A stretch of 52,063 bases of DNA from Candidatus Thiodiazotropha endolucinida (GCF_001715975.1 NZ_MARB01000028.1:1-52063); one strand, 5' to 3'; positions 15,860-25,920 are shown, counted from the first letter of the stretch. Notes: generated by a model not told the origin, from the letters alone. Translations and numbers: made by a program.

Positions 15860-16693
15860 ATGAAGAAACCATTAATACTGCTACTCGACAACGGCTCCAT
15901 ACAACCCCAGGCCACACGTAACCTGAGGAAGCTGGCTGCCGAGCTTAGCCGCCTTAGCCAATACAGGGTATACCCCGTCTCCCTGCAGCAGGCCGACAGA
16001 ATAGCGCCTGGTGAGCTCGACGGCATCCCGGCACAGCTGCTGGAATCTTTTCTCTCTGCTCAGCTTGAACGAGGTATCAGGGATTACCTGGCCATACCGC
16101 TTTTTTTCGGTGTCAGCAGAGCTCTTACCTCGTTCATCCCCAATCTTGTTGAATCCCTCCAATCAATACACGGCCCCTTTCGCTTGCACATTGCCGATGT
16201 GCTCTATCCCCTACCCAGAGGTGAACCCAGATTGATAAAGATCCTGAAAGATCAGATTGATCCACTCATTTCAGGATCCACTCAACCACGGGTCATTCTG
16301 GTTGACCATGGCTCGCCGCTACCGGAAGTGACAGAAGTACGGTTACGGATCGCAAGAGAGCTAAGCAGTCTCTTACCACCTGATGCTCAATTAAGTGAGG
16401 CCGTAATGGAACGCCGTAAAGGGAGTGAATATGATTTCAATGGTGAACGGCTTGATCAAGTGTTGCAGAGGGAGGCACAGAGAACTCTCCAAACACCGAT
16501 TGCACTCTCCCTTTTGTTTCTTTCCCCTGGCAGGCACGCCGGAGAGGGTGGTGATATTGCAACCATATGCGGTGATATTGAACGGCTGCACCCGGGGCTG
16601 GACATCCGCATTAGCCCCCTGGTTGGCGAACACCCTCACCTGATCGAGGTCCTGCTGGACAGATTACGATCAGGGCTGAGGGCATTGGATTGA
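15860..16693 (+). CDS. CbiX-like two-domain sirohydrochlorin chelatase-family protein
   Basis: 277 residues. Two CbiX-like halves are visible. The first begins LILLLDNGSIQPQATRNL, where the usual active-site HGS is DNGS, so the metal-binding histidine is missing. The second begins RVILVDHGSPLPEVTEVR, keeps HGS, and has the later SPGRHAGEGGDI segment that resembles the second metal site. Known relatives insert cobalt or iron into sirohydrochlorin. The loss of the histidine in the first half suggests only the C-terminal half is catalytic, or that the protein has a different role. It lies divergent from oxyR; no siroheme or cobalamin genes are in the window. Confidence 0.8.
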   Translation: MKKPLILLLDNGSIQPQATRNLRKLAAELSRLSQYRVYPVSLQQADRIAPGELDGIPAQLLESFLSAQLERGIRDYLAIPLFFGVSRALTSFIPNLVESLQSIHGPFRLHIADVLYPLPRGEPRLIKILKDQIDPLISGSTQPRVILVDHGSPLPEVTEVRLRIARELSSLLPPDAQLSEAVMERRKGSEYDFNGERLDQVLQREAQRTLQTPIALSLLFLSPGRHAGEGGDIATICGDIERLHPGLDIRISPLVGEHPHLIEVLLDRLRSGLRALD

Positions 16694-16762
16694 GTTTAAA
16701 CCTATACTCGGACTATGCACAAAGTGATAACGTATCAAATCCAGGGAAATTCCACATGACAA

Positions 16763-16790
16763 CCCAGGCCTGTCAACACTAATCCAATAC
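16763..16790 (+). repeat. Solo copy of the MITE terminal repeat
   Basis: AGGCCTGTCAACACTAATCC matches the end of the terminal inverted repeat of the element at 47915-48212 with one mismatch. It sits 20 bases upstream of the cyclase gene start, so it may lie in the leader or promoter of that gene. Confidence 0.65.
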
Positions 16791-16808
16791 AACTTTCGAA
16801 ACTGCACC

Positions 16809-17705
16809 ATGTCAACAGCGGCTCAAAAATCATATGCCATCGTCTTTGCCGATATAGTAGACAGCACCCGCATGTATGAAAATCTGGGTGACAACCGCGC
16901 CAAACAATTGATCACCGACCTTGAGGATATCATTGCAGAGGTCGTGGCGGAGACCGGTGGATATGTTGTAGAAGTAGTCGGCGATGAGGTGATGAGTCGC
17001 TATAGCCATGTCTCTGACGCCGCGACAGGAGCCTGCCTCATGCAGGAGCGTGTGGACGCCTATGCAAAACGGTCCGGTATGAAACTGTCGGCAAGAATCG
17101 GTCTCCATTTCGGTCCCGCCATTGTAGAAGGCGGCCGAATGTACGGCGATTCAATAAATATTGCAGCACGCATGGCAGCGATCGCTCAATCACAGCAGAT
17201 CATTACAACCGAGCAGGTCGTACAAAATCTATCCGATGAGCAAAAAAAAATCGTACGTCAATTCGATAAAGTCAAGGTAAAAGGCAAACAGGAGCGAATG
17301 GTTATTTATGATCTCCTATGGCGAAAGGATGATGTCACTTTCATACACACTTCTCCGCTGACACAAAGCACAGTAACAAGGATACTGACCCTCCAATATG
17401 GCAACCGGCGTTTCAACTTTCTACCGCAGCAGGGTAGCATGCATATCGGCCGCGACTCGAGCAATGAGCTCGTGGTTACGGCCGCCGCAGCCTCCAGAAC
17501 CCATGCTGTGCTCGAGTACAGCCGGGGCAAGTATGTTCTTTCGGATATCAGCACCAACGGCACATACCTGACAACTCAAAACCAGCAATCACTCTATCTA
17601 AGACGTGAGACCGTACCTCTGCTGGGCAGTGGGAAGATCGGGCTGGGAGAACCTGTATCGGATAAGAATCAACATGTTATCCGTTACTATTTTCAGGAAG
17701 TCTGA
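16809..17705 (+). CDS. Class III adenylate/guanylate cyclase with C-terminal FHA domain
   Basis: 298 residues, soluble. The catalytic domain at residues 8-170 keeps the metal aspartates (FADIVDST, Asp15; VVGDEV, Asp59) and the transition-state pair in MYGDSINIAARM (Asn117, Arg121), with a KGK lysine near 158, so it looks active. The FHA domain at about 205-295 has GRDSSNE, SRTH (Ser229, His232) and STNGTY, all intact for phosphothreonine binding. This suggests a cyclase recruited or controlled by a phosphorylated partner. No kinase lies next to it. The next gene on the same strand, 224 bp away, is the MscK-like channel. Confidence 0.9.
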   Translation: MSTAAQKSYAIVFADIVDSTRMYENLGDNRAKQLITDLEDIIAEVVAETGGYVVEVVGDEVMSRYSHVSDAATGACLMQERVDAYAKRSGMKLSARIGLHFGPAIVEGGRMYGDSINIAARMAAIAQSQQIITTEQVVQNLSDEQKKIVRQFDKVKVKGKQERMVIYDLLWRKDDVTFIHTSPLTQSTVTRILTLQYGNRRFNFLPQQGSMHIGRDSSNELVVTAAAASRTHAVLEYSRGKYVLSDISTNGTYLTTQNQQSLYLRRETVPLLGSGKIGLGEPVSDKNQHVIRYYFQEV

Positions 17706-17929
17706 AACAACGTCAGCCTGGCGGCAGAGAACTGTACTGGCCATCATGCGGACGAAATTGAGATAAAGTGTATTTGTTACATATATTGAAGCATATCACC
17801 CTGTTGAATAGCGAGATTGCACAAATATAAGCAACGATAAATGTGATCAGCCACAAGCTTTAGGACAGGTAAAGAAACCTTTTAACCATCTAACACACTA
17901 ATGCCACTTCGGATTACGAATACATTTCC

Positions 17930-20900
17930 ATGTCCTACTCTTTACCTATTCGCCGGCAACCGCTGACAGGGCTGTTAATAACACTCCTCTGCCTCTCCCA
18001 TACGCTGATTGCCTGGGCCGAGTCACCTTCCCTGCCGCTAGAACAGAGTCAGCCGCTCACCCGGCAACAGCTGGAGCTTGCCCGCACCAACATCGGTCAA
18101 GAGACCGCTTTGGATGCAACACAAAAGGCTAAGATTCATGAGTTCCTCGAGCAGGCAGACAACTGGTTAGGCCAGGCTGACATGGTAAGGGGCGAGATCT
18201 CACGCCTTCAAAAACAGATCCGGGATGCACCGCAAGTAATCCAGGACCTGCGAGCGAACCTGGATCATGACTCAGATGCTGACAAAGCCCTCGAGGATTT
18301 CATTCAATCTTCTGACCTTGCCGCATTGGAAATACGCATCAGCAAGGAGGAGCTGAACCTGGCCCAGACCCGTGATAACCAAAAGACGCAACTGGAAGAG
18401 CTTTCGACACTGCTGGCCGGCAGCAAACAGATCACTCGTGAAATTGCCATCCGAACGGATTCTCTGGCTCAGATCCAGTCCGATATTGAGGTGTTGCCGC
18501 AGAATGAACTGAAGCAGATCAGGCAGGCCAGATTGATGTCGCTGCAGGCAAGAAAAGCCATACGCGAAGCTGAGTTCGATTTGCTCACGCTACGCCTGGG
18601 AAATCTTAGCCTGCTGACCAATCTGAGCCAGGCCCAACGGGATGCGACAATTGCCCATGTCAGCCAGTTGCAGTCGAGTTTAAAACGCCTGAATCAAGCG
18701 GCTGCCGAGATAAGGGAAGACCAGGCCAAACAGGCCCGGCAGGCAGCCGAACTGTTGGAGCAGGAAACAACCAACCTGCCGCTGCCGCTTCAGAACATCG
18801 CCCAGGAAAACGCGAAAACCCGCTCAGAACTCGAGCAGTTGGTTTATTGGGAAAAGCGTGTCTTACAGCAGTTGACAACGGCAAAGGGGAATTTGGAGCA
18901 ACTACAATCAGATTTCGAACACAGTAAACAGCGCGTAGAGGTTGTGGGCCGAAGTGAGGCGATAGGAAAAATGTTATCCCGTCGCCACGCCGCACTGCCA
19001 TCACTGAGAAGCTACAGGCGTTCTTCCGCCAAGCGCAAGTATGAAATCAACAAGGCCACAGACCGCCAGATAGAGATCGAAGAGCTGCTCCTTGAACGCG
19101 GTAGCCTCTCTGACCACGTTGAAACGGTCACTCGGTCGATTCTGGAAGATCTATCAGGGCAAGAGAAACAACACCCGCAGAAGCAGGCATTTTCTCTGGC
19201 AGAGGCCAGGCGTGAGACGCTGAATGAACTGCAAAAAGCATATGGCCGCTATATCGGCCAACTCACATCCCTTGACCTGGCTGAACGACAGTTACTGAAT
19301 ATTTCAGAATCCTACATCGATTTTATCAATGACCAGTTGTTATGGGTCTCCAGCAGTAGTGTGAGCCAAGTCTTCAGCCCATCCCGACTGGCATCCGGCA
19401 TCGGCTGGCTTGTCTCGCCAGCGCATTGGCAGGAAGTGGGCGCCGATTTGATAACCACCAGCCGGCACAAAGTGCACTTTGCTTTCATGCTGCTTTTTAT
19501 CTTCTTGTTCGTAGTCTGGAAGCAACCCTTTGCACGACTGCAAATACCAAATCTTGCCAGAGCCACACGCAAGATCAGTACAGACTCTATCCGCCTCACA
19601 CTCAAGGCACTGTTTTATACACTGGTAAAGGTCATGGCTTTGCCGGTGGTGATGATAGGGACAGGCCTGCTATTGAGGTCACAGCCAACCGCTGCGCCAT
19701 TTACTTTGGCCATGGCCACATCCCTGATCACCGTCGGTATAACGCTGACTGCAGCCCTGATGCTTTACCAGTTGTGCCTGCCCGAGGGGGTCGGTACACG
19801 CCACCTGCGCTGGAACAACAAGGTCTGCAGATCATTGGCACAGGAGCTGCGCTGGGCCATTCCTGTCGGTGCGCCATTTCGGTTCCTGATTGCCCTTGGC
19901 GCGGGTGACAGCCTCCCTGTCGATGCCCTTGTCATCAGCAGTACGGCAACTATCGTGCTGATGATCGTATTCATCGTTTTTACCTACCGGCTGTTGCGCA
20001 AACAAGGATCACTGATGATCTCCTGGAACAGCATCAATCCGAACGCTTTGCTGCTGCAATTGCATTTTCTATGGTTTCCTTTTTTGATCCTTATCGGAGT
20101 CGGCCTGATTTTCTCCCCAGGGTTAGGTTACATGACCCTTACTCTGAGTCTACTCGATCATGTTGAATCGACAATCTGGTTTTTTATCGGGCTGTTCACC
20201 TTGAGAGAACTGCTATTGCGCTATCTTTATATCGCTGAGCGCAGATTACGCTATCAAAACGCACTGCAAAGACGAGATGAACTGCGCGCTCAAAGGGAGC
20301 AAGAACATCAGCAGATTGAAGATGAAAGCAGTGTCATAACAACCGAAATCCCCGAACTGAATTTCGATGCCTTGAGCGAACAGGCCAAACGGCTCGTGCG
20401 CTTCGGTTATCTACTCGGTTCGGTAATCGGTGCCTGGTTGATATGGTCGGATCTTCTCCCGGCACTGGATTTTCTTGATAACATTCAACTACCGATAAAT
20501 ACCAGTGAAATGGTTGACGGGATAGTAACGGAGACACCGCTGACATTAAGGGACATCATCATCGGTATAGTTATCCTGATCGTCACCTTTCTTGCTGCAA
20601 AGAATCTTCCCGGCGTACTTGAGATCACCCTGTTGCAGCGTCTCCCCCTCGAATCCGGTGCGCGCTATGCGTTGACTACACTGTTACAGTATTTCATCGC
20701 CGGTATCGGGCTGATCATAGCCTTCAGCCTGATTGGCTTTCAATGGTCGAATATTCAGTGGTTGGTAGCTGCGCTGGGCGTGGGACTCGGCTTCGGTTTA
20801 CAGGAGATCGTCGCCAACTTTGTCAGCGGCATCATACTGTTGTTTGAACGGCCCATACGTGTCGGTGATGTGGTAACACTCGACTCCACAACAGGCGTTG

Positions 20901-21358
20901 TCTCCCGCATCCGCATCCGCGCCACTACAATCACCAATTACGATAAACAGGAATTACTGATACCCAACAAGGAGTTCATTACCGGCAGGGTCATCAACTG
21001 GACCCTGACCGACAAGGTCAACCGAATCATCATCAACGTCGGAGTTGCCTACGGCACCGATGTGAATAAAGCTATGGAACTGATGATCGCGGCAGCGCAT
21101 GAGAACGATAACGTACTACAGGATCCGAAACCTGTCGCCACCTTTGAGGCGTTCGGTGACAGCGCTTTGACACTGCTGCTTCGTGCCTACCTCGGATCTA
21201 TGGATAACCGACTGGCGACGATAACCGCATTGCATACAGCAATCAACGACAAATTCTCCAAGGCCGGCATTGAAATTCCTTTTCCACAACGCGATCTTCA
21301 TGTGATCAACTCAAGTCCGCCTGACATCACAATCAATACTCCCACGGACCCCCGTTAG
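17930..21358 (+). CDS. MscK/KefA-like large mechanosensitive channel
   Basis: 1,142 residues, close to E. coli MscK. A signal peptide (residues 1-30, ending LIAWAESP) leads into a long periplasmic coiled-coil region (about 30-500) like the MscS-porin domain. Multiple membrane helices span about 520-960. The C-terminal MscS core has LGVGLGFGLQEIVANFVSG, a pore-lining glycine/alanine-rich helix, then FERPIRVGDVVTL and IPNKEFITGRVINWT. It should open under hypo-osmotic membrane tension. The reading frame is complete; the stop is 77 bases before the convergent stop of the CHASE-GGDEF-EAL gene. Confidence 0.92.
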   Translation: MSYSLPIRRQPLTGLLITLLCLSHTLIAWAESPSLPLEQSQPLTRQQLELARTNIGQETALDATQKAKIHEFLEQADNWLGQADMVRGEISRLQKQIRDAPQVIQDLRANLDHDSDADKALEDFIQSSDLAALEIRISKEELNLAQTRDNQKTQLEELSTLLAGSKQITREIAIRTDSLAQIQSDIEVLPQNELKQIRQARLMSLQARKAIREAEFDLLTLRLGNLSLLTNLSQAQRDATIAHVSQLQSSLKRLNQAAAEIREDQAKQARQAAELLEQETTNLPLPLQNIAQENAKTRSELEQLVYWEKRVLQQLTTAKGNLEQLQSDFEHSKQRVEVVGRSEAIGKMLSRRHAALPSLRSYRRSSAKRKYEINKATDRQIEIEELLLERGSLSDHVETVTRSILEDLSGQEKQHPQKQAFSLAEARRETLNELQKAYGRYIGQLTSLDLAERQLLNISESYIDFINDQLLWVSSSSVSQVFSPSRLASGIGWLVSPAHWQEVGADLITTSRHKVHFAFMLLFIFLFVVWKQPFARLQIPNLARATRKISTDSIRLTLKALFYTLVKVMALPVVMIGTGLLLRSQPTAAPFTLAMATSLITVGITLTAALMLYQLCLPEGVGTRHLRWNNKVCRSLAQELRWAIPVGAPFRFLIALGAGDSLPVDALVISSTATIVLMIVFIVFTYRLLRKQGSLMISWNSINPNALLLQLHFLWFPFLILIGVGLIFSPGLGYMTLTLSLLDHVESTIWFFIGLFTLRELLLRYLYIAERRLRYQNALQRRDELRAQREQEHQQIEDESSVITTEIPELNFDALSEQAKRLVRFGYLLGSVIGAWLIWSDLLPALDFLDNIQLPINTSEMVDGIVTETPLTLRDIIIGIVILIVTFLAAKNLPGVLEITLLQRLPLESGARYALTTLLQYFIAGIGLIIAFSLIGFQWSNIQWLVAALGVGLGFGLQEIVANFVSGIILLFERPIRVGDVVTLDSTTGVVSRIRIRATTITNYDKQELLIPNKEFITGRVINWTLTDKVNRIIINVGVAYGTDVNKAMELMIAAAHENDNVLQDPKPVATFEAFGDSALTLLLRAYLGSMDNRLATITALHTAINDKFSKAGIEIPFPQRDLHVINSSPPDITINTPTDPR

Positions 21359-21435
21359 CGTACTTCAATGGAATAGTCAGCTGATCGAATGAACGTTAGG
21401 TGGCAGGCAATTATACCGCAGCTCAGGCACGAAAA

Positions 21436-24255
21436 TCAGCGCTTACCGGTCAAGGTAACACCGACCCCATCACTGTCATCCTGATGCTGCAGCATACCGA
21501 CCAGTTGTTTCGCCGGCAACGGCTTACTGAAAAAGTAACCCTGAGCCATTTCACATCCCTGTTGCTGCAAAAACTGCAATTGACTTTCCGTTTCAACGCC
21601 TTCAGCGACCACACCAAGCCCCAGACTTTGCGCCAATGCAATTATTGCGGATGTGATCGTTACATCATCCTCATTATCCGGGATATCTTTGACAAAGGCC
21701 CGGTCGACCTTCAAGTTATCCAAAGGAAGCCGTTTGAGATAATTCAGTGACGAGTATCCGGTACCGAAATCATCTACAGAGATACTGATACCCATATCCT
21801 TGAAATCTTTCAAGGTAGTTATGGTTTCGTTCACATTACGCATGATTACACTTTCGGTTATCTCCAATTCCAGATATTTAGGATTTAACCGTGAATTTTT
21901 AAGCGCCTGAGCAACCTTCATACTCAAGTCACGCTGGATGAACTGCATACTGCTCAGATTTACTCCGATCCGAATTGGCTTGTAACCGGCATTCTGCCAT
22001 TCCTTGTTTTGTCTGCAGGCCTCATTCAACACCCACTCACCAAGTTCCATTATCATACCGGTCTCCTCGGCGATCGGTATGAACTCAACTGGAGAGACCA
22101 TCCCCAACTCCGGCTCGTGCCATCGAAGCAGCGCTTCTGCAAAGACTATTTCTCCACTGGCAAGATCGATTTGCGGTTGATAGAAGAGCTCCATCTCATT
22201 GCAGGCGAGAGCCTTACGCAACTTACCCTCTAACTTCAACCTGGTTGTCGCCAGTATATTCATCTGCTCCGAATAGAACTGGAAATTATTCTTGCCCACC
22301 GCCTTAGCATGGTACATTGCGGTATCCGCATTCTTCAGCAGCTCCTCAACGTCCCGACCATCCCTGGGAAATATTGCTATCCCGATACTGGGTGTAACGT
22401 ATACCTCATGCCCGTTCAGGTTATACGAGCGCGCAATCGCATCCTGCACCCGTTTTGCCACCAAGGCCGCCACTTCCGGTTTCTGAATATCCTCAAGCAG
22501 CACGGTGAATTCATCGCCGCCAAGCCTCGCGATATTGCAATTCTCTATCTCACATTCGCAGTTGCGCTCCACTAAATCCGTATCCCTGAGTTGCCCCTCC
22601 AGGCGGCTGGTTACATTTTTGAGCAGCATGTCTCCAATGTCATGACCCAATGTGTCATTGATACGCTTGAATTCATCAAGGTCAAGATATAATACTGCAC
22701 CGATACGCTGGTGCCGCCTGGCAACATTGATGGCGCGGGAGACCTGTTCCTTGAATGCCTGGCGGTTAGGCAGCTTGGTCAGTGAATCGCTATATGCCAG
22801 CATGCGGATCTTTTCATCCCACTGCTTACGCTCGGTAATATCCCTGGCAAACACGCTTAGTGTGAATACTTCCCCGATTCTTGAGCAGGAGATAGCGAGG
22901 TCGAGGGGGAATTTTCGGCTATTTCTGTCCCTACCTTCAACCTCCAATCTGACACCGGTTGGATGTTCCTCAGACCCCTTGAACATGGGTTTGAGAGCAT
23001 CCGTCGCTTCCACCAATGAATTATGGGTAAGGATGAGTTGAAGCAGATGCAAACCGAGCACATCCTCTTCATTATAGCCGAACACCTCAACCGCCTGCTG
23101 GTTCCAACTTAGAATCATACAGTTGGCGTCAGCCGTTATCACAGCATCAAATGCTGTATCTATTACATGAGAAAACCTCTCATCTTCCGCAGCGATCGCA
23201 GCATTTGCTTCATCTTCCTTGAGTTGAGCGATTCGCATGTTTCTATATACCGCTATAGCCAAAAAAAGAATCAATAGTGACAACAACCATATCGCCAGCA
23301 CATTCTTCCAATCAATTACGTCAGCCCTTATTCTTTGGTTCACCAGTAATTCAAAAACTACGCCGTAGACTTCGATCTTCTGCCGGTATTCGAAGGTACT
23401 CAGGTCCACCGCAATTTTGGCTATGTTTGACTTGCTGAAACCAGCCATTATTCCGCCATGTGTCATCTGATCCCCATCAGTAACCGGCAGCAACGATAGA
23501 TCGTATGGCATGCCTGCTTCTATGATCCCATCTACAAACCGTTCAAGTTCAATACAGAGAACAGCCATACCGTTGAACATATCCACCCGCTCCTGCATCT
23601 TTTCCGGTGGATAACGCCCAAGATAGACGGGCTTCAGAACAAAGTACTGGGATTTACCCGAACTGTTTATAACAACAGGTCCGAAGGAAACTATTTCACC
23701 GCCTTTTATGGATTGCTGCAGCGCATTAAATACACCCGGTTGTCGAGTCAGGTCGTAACCCAGTAAATTAGCGGAGCGTGGATCCATAGGCTCGATAAAA
23801 CTGACCGGCAGATAGTAACCGCCAGTTCCGATATGATCACCACCTAACTGACTATCATTCTTTAATCTGAAACTGACAAAACCCTGTTCCCGCATTTGCG
23901 CCTCGAATTCATCCCGTCTCTCATTGGGGATCCTCGTCATGTGCATGATTGCGCTGATAAACGGATAGGCCTTGAGCATCTCCTGGGAAAACGATGTCTG
24001 TTCTGCAATACCGAGGAAGTCGCTCGAGTGGTAGAGCCCCACCAGGGAGGTTAAGACTGTCTCCAGATTGGAGATCCGCTGACCGAGTGTTCGATGTATC
24101 TCCCCGGCGCGATCGTTAAACTCATTATCAACCGTGTGCAGTTCCACCCATACCGAAAATATAAGTGAAACCCACGAGAAGATCACAATCGACAGCCAGA
24201 GAACAACAGCCCGATAGCCTTTAAAGATCTTTTCCCTGGAGTTGAAATACATCAT
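21436..24255 (-). CDS. CHASE-PAS-GGDEF-EAL cyclic-di-GMP enzyme
   Basis: 939 residues. TM1 is at 16-37, a periplasmic CHASE domain at about 45-300, TM2 at about 319-337, PAS at about 355-475, GGDEF at about 483-660 with an intact GGDEF at 579-583, and EAL at about 675-930 (AEALLRW, NLSSMQF, LEITES, VDDFGTGYSSLNYL, GVVAEGVET all intact). Both catalytic halves therefore look competent. An insert between the RxxD (Arg557-Asp560) and GGDEF contains three cysteines (CECEIENC), absent from most family members. Its start overlaps the stop of the upstream binding protein by ATGA, suggesting the CHASE domain reads that protein or its ligand. Confidence 0.93.
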   Translation of the reverse strand: MMYFNSREKIFKGYRAVVLWLSIVIFSWVSLIFSVWVELHTVDNEFNDRAGEIHRTLGQRISNLETVLTSLVGLYHSSDFLGIAEQTSFSQEMLKAYPFISAIMHMTRIPNERRDEFEAQMREQGFVSFRLKNDSQLGGDHIGTGGYYLPVSFIEPMDPRSANLLGYDLTRQPGVFNALQQSIKGGEIVSFGPVVINSSGKSQYFVLKPVYLGRYPPEKMQERVDMFNGMAVLCIELERFVDGIIEAGMPYDLSLLPVTDGDQMTHGGIMAGFSKSNIAKIAVDLSTFEYRQKIEVYGVVFELLVNQRIRADVIDWKNVLAIWLLSLLILFLAIAVYRNMRIAQLKEDEANAAIAAEDERFSHVIDTAFDAVITADANCMILSWNQQAVEVFGYNEEDVLGLHLLQLILTHNSLVEATDALKPMFKGSEEHPTGVRLEVEGRDRNSRKFPLDLAISCSRIGEVFTLSVFARDITERKQWDEKIRMLAYSDSLTKLPNRQAFKEQVSRAINVARRHQRIGAVLYLDLDEFKRINDTLGHDIGDMLLKNVTSRLEGQLRDTDLVERNCECEIENCNIARLGGDEFTVLLEDIQKPEVAALVAKRVQDAIARSYNLNGHEVYVTPSIGIAIFPRDGRDVEELLKNADTAMYHAKAVGKNNFQFYSEQMNILATTRLKLEGKLRKALACNEMELFYQPQIDLASGEIVFAEALLRWHEPELGMVSPVEFIPIAEETGMIMELGEWVLNEACRQNKEWQNAGYKPIRIGVNLSSMQFIQRDLSMKVAQALKNSRLNPKYLELEITESVIMRNVNETITTLKDFKDMGISISVDDFGTGYSSLNYLKRLPLDNLKVDRAFVKDIPDNEDDVTITSAIIALAQSLGLGVVAEGVETESQLQFLQQQGCEMAQGYFFSKPLPAKQLVGMLQHQDDSDGVGVTLTGKR

Positions 24256-25223
24256 GAACTGACTTTTTTCGCCTTTCTCAGCAATGACTCCGGAAGTCTG
24301 ATCCCGCTCTGCTCCAGGATTGCGTGGTTAATCCAGATATCCCATTTGCGATTGGAGACAATAGGGATTTCACTGGGTTTTGTTCCATCAAGTATTGCCA
24401 ATGCCACCAATGCGGCCCACTCCCCATGCTCTTCAGGTATTTTTGTCAGGCCAAGCAGTGTATATGGCATCATCCAGCCATGATTGGTCAAGGTCAGGGT
24501 TTTCGTGGATTCAACAACAAATTCCGAAACAGATTTTGTGTTCCAGTCATTGATACCCGAATTACTGCCAATCACTACAAAATCGAATTCCTGTGCTTCC
24601 TTGTATGCACTCATCCACTCCTTGGTGGTGTTTACCAGATGATCCTCCAAAACGATGCCATGCTTGTCAGCCGCACGCTTGAATCGCTTCAGATTTTTCC
24701 TTTCAGTCAAAGTCGATGCACCGATATAGATTGCCCGGTGTGCACCTCCCTGTATATGTCTTGCGTTGTCGAACAGGACATCAATAGGCGCCACTTCTAC
24801 CATTCCCGTGGTGTTGCTGTAGGGAAATCCATACTCATCAACATTCCAGTTGATACCGCAAAACACAAATGGAACCTGGTGATCCTTAAAAAAGGGTTTA
24901 ATGACATACTTGGCGGCATTATCATCTGCGGTGATCACAACATCGGGTCTCCAACGCTCGATCAACTCCCTCGCTTTCCTTGCCGCCTCCTTTTTAGACA
25001 CTTCGTCCTTATGCCTTTTTGTATCCATATCAAACTGTTTTAATTCACATTTACCGCCTAAGGTTTCACGTAAACCGCTCTCTACCCCGTCTGACCAGGC
25101 ATATCCTGTATGGTAGGAGGAGATAAACAGACATTTACTGGCGACCGCCTGGCTGGATAGCAATGCTGAAAACAAAAGAACCAGAGCGATTAATATATTT
25201 TTATGTGTTGTTATTACCACCAT
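24252..25223 (-). CDS. Periplasmic ABC-type substrate-binding protein
   Basis: Product of 323 residues from ATG 25223 (an in-frame TTG two codons upstream is less likely). The signal peptide reads KNILIALVLLFSALLSSQAVA. The mature region has SSYHTGYAWSDGVESG, DVVITADDNAAKYV, FVFCGINW and IGASTLTERKN motifs of the ABC substrate-binding family PF04392 (amino acid or similar ligands). No permease or ATPase gene is adjacent. Instead its stop overlaps the start of the CHASE-GGDEF-EAL gene, so it probably presents a ligand to that sensor rather than to a transporter. The ligand is unknown. Confidence 0.88.
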   Translation of the reverse strand: MVVITTHKNILIALVLLFSALLSSQAVASKCLFISSYHTGYAWSDGVESGLRETLGGKCELKQFDMDTKRHKDEVSKKEAARKARELIERWRPDVVITADDNAAKYVIKPFFKDHQVPFVFCGINWNVDEYGFPYSNTTGMVEVAPIDVLFDNARHIQGGAHRAIYIGASTLTERKNLKRFKRAADKHGIVLEDHLVNTTKEWMSAYKEAQEFDFVVIGSNSGINDWNTKSVSEFVVESTKTLTLTNHGWMMPYTLLGLTKIPEEHGEWAALVALAILDGTKPSEIPIVSNRKWDIWINHAILEQSGIRLPESLLRKAKKVSS

Positions 25224-25229
25224 ATTCAA

Positions 25230-25920
25230 CTTGTTCCATGTCTAAATAGGAGGAATTAAATCGGACAGGACTTTCAAAATATATCGGCAGATAATTCAAA
25301 ACTTTACAAATCTGTCACTATTTGAGAATCCAAAGCATATCATTCCTGTTTTACTGTATCTTATTGTTTTACAGAAAAAACTCAGTCACAGAAGAGATTC
25401 TTCAGGCAAAAATCACCTATTCCCCGCCTCCCTTTTCAGAACTATATTCCTGATAAGGTTCGATGCATGCTCTAACTGCCTGACAGGTTTCCATAGCCGT
25501 TCAGGGCGTGTTTCATGGATGGCAAGCAGATCATCAGCAGTGACCCAGCTGAGGTCGCGTCGCTTATTGAATCTACCCACCGAATCATCCCGCCACTTAC
25601 GATTCAACAACTCGACATCCCGGCAAGGAAATTCCATACAGAAGAGACCTATGGTAAACCATAGTTCATGGCCTGAAATTTTGTATGATTTTCAGGTAAA
25701 GGAGCGGGCCCTAAGGTCGGCTGAAGATCTTCTTCAATCCTGATCAGACTCAGACATGAGATAATCTTTGGATCGAATCAAGCCTGTTATCAGACGACGC
25801 AGTCACCTGATAACGGATGGACAATGGAAAGGCTGAAAAGTGGTGAATATATCAGGGCAGAGACTTTAACCGGATCCCACTGCCCAAACGACACAGTCCA
25901 TGTAGTTAACCACCAAATGT
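25230..25920. other. Sparse region, no well-supported gene
   Basis: About 690 bases between the binding protein and the PEP-CTERM gene. It is AT-rich at 25250-25400 and contains only short frames on both strands, of which 25413-25637 (minus) is the best. No strong ribosome site or hairpin terminator was found. Confidence 0.5.
25413..25637 (-). CDS. Small hypothetical protein or gene remnant (74 residues)
   Basis: The frame from ATG 25637 encodes a 74-residue soluble, charged protein (RKWRDDSVGRFNKRRDLSW, VTADDLLAIHETRPERLWK). Its composition is protein-like, but I do not recognise a family. There is only a weak AGG upstream and no close neighbour. It could be a small gene or the tail of a decayed larger one. 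Confidence 0.3.
   Translation of the reverse strand: MEFPCRDVELLNRKWRDDSVGRFNKRRDLSWVTADDLLAIHETRPERLWKPVRQLEHASNLIRNIVLKREAGNR

Noticed and set aside
25519-25743. 74-codon plus-strand frame
   Set aside because: Overlaps the slightly better minus-strand frame, is Ser/Arg-rich and has no ribosome site.
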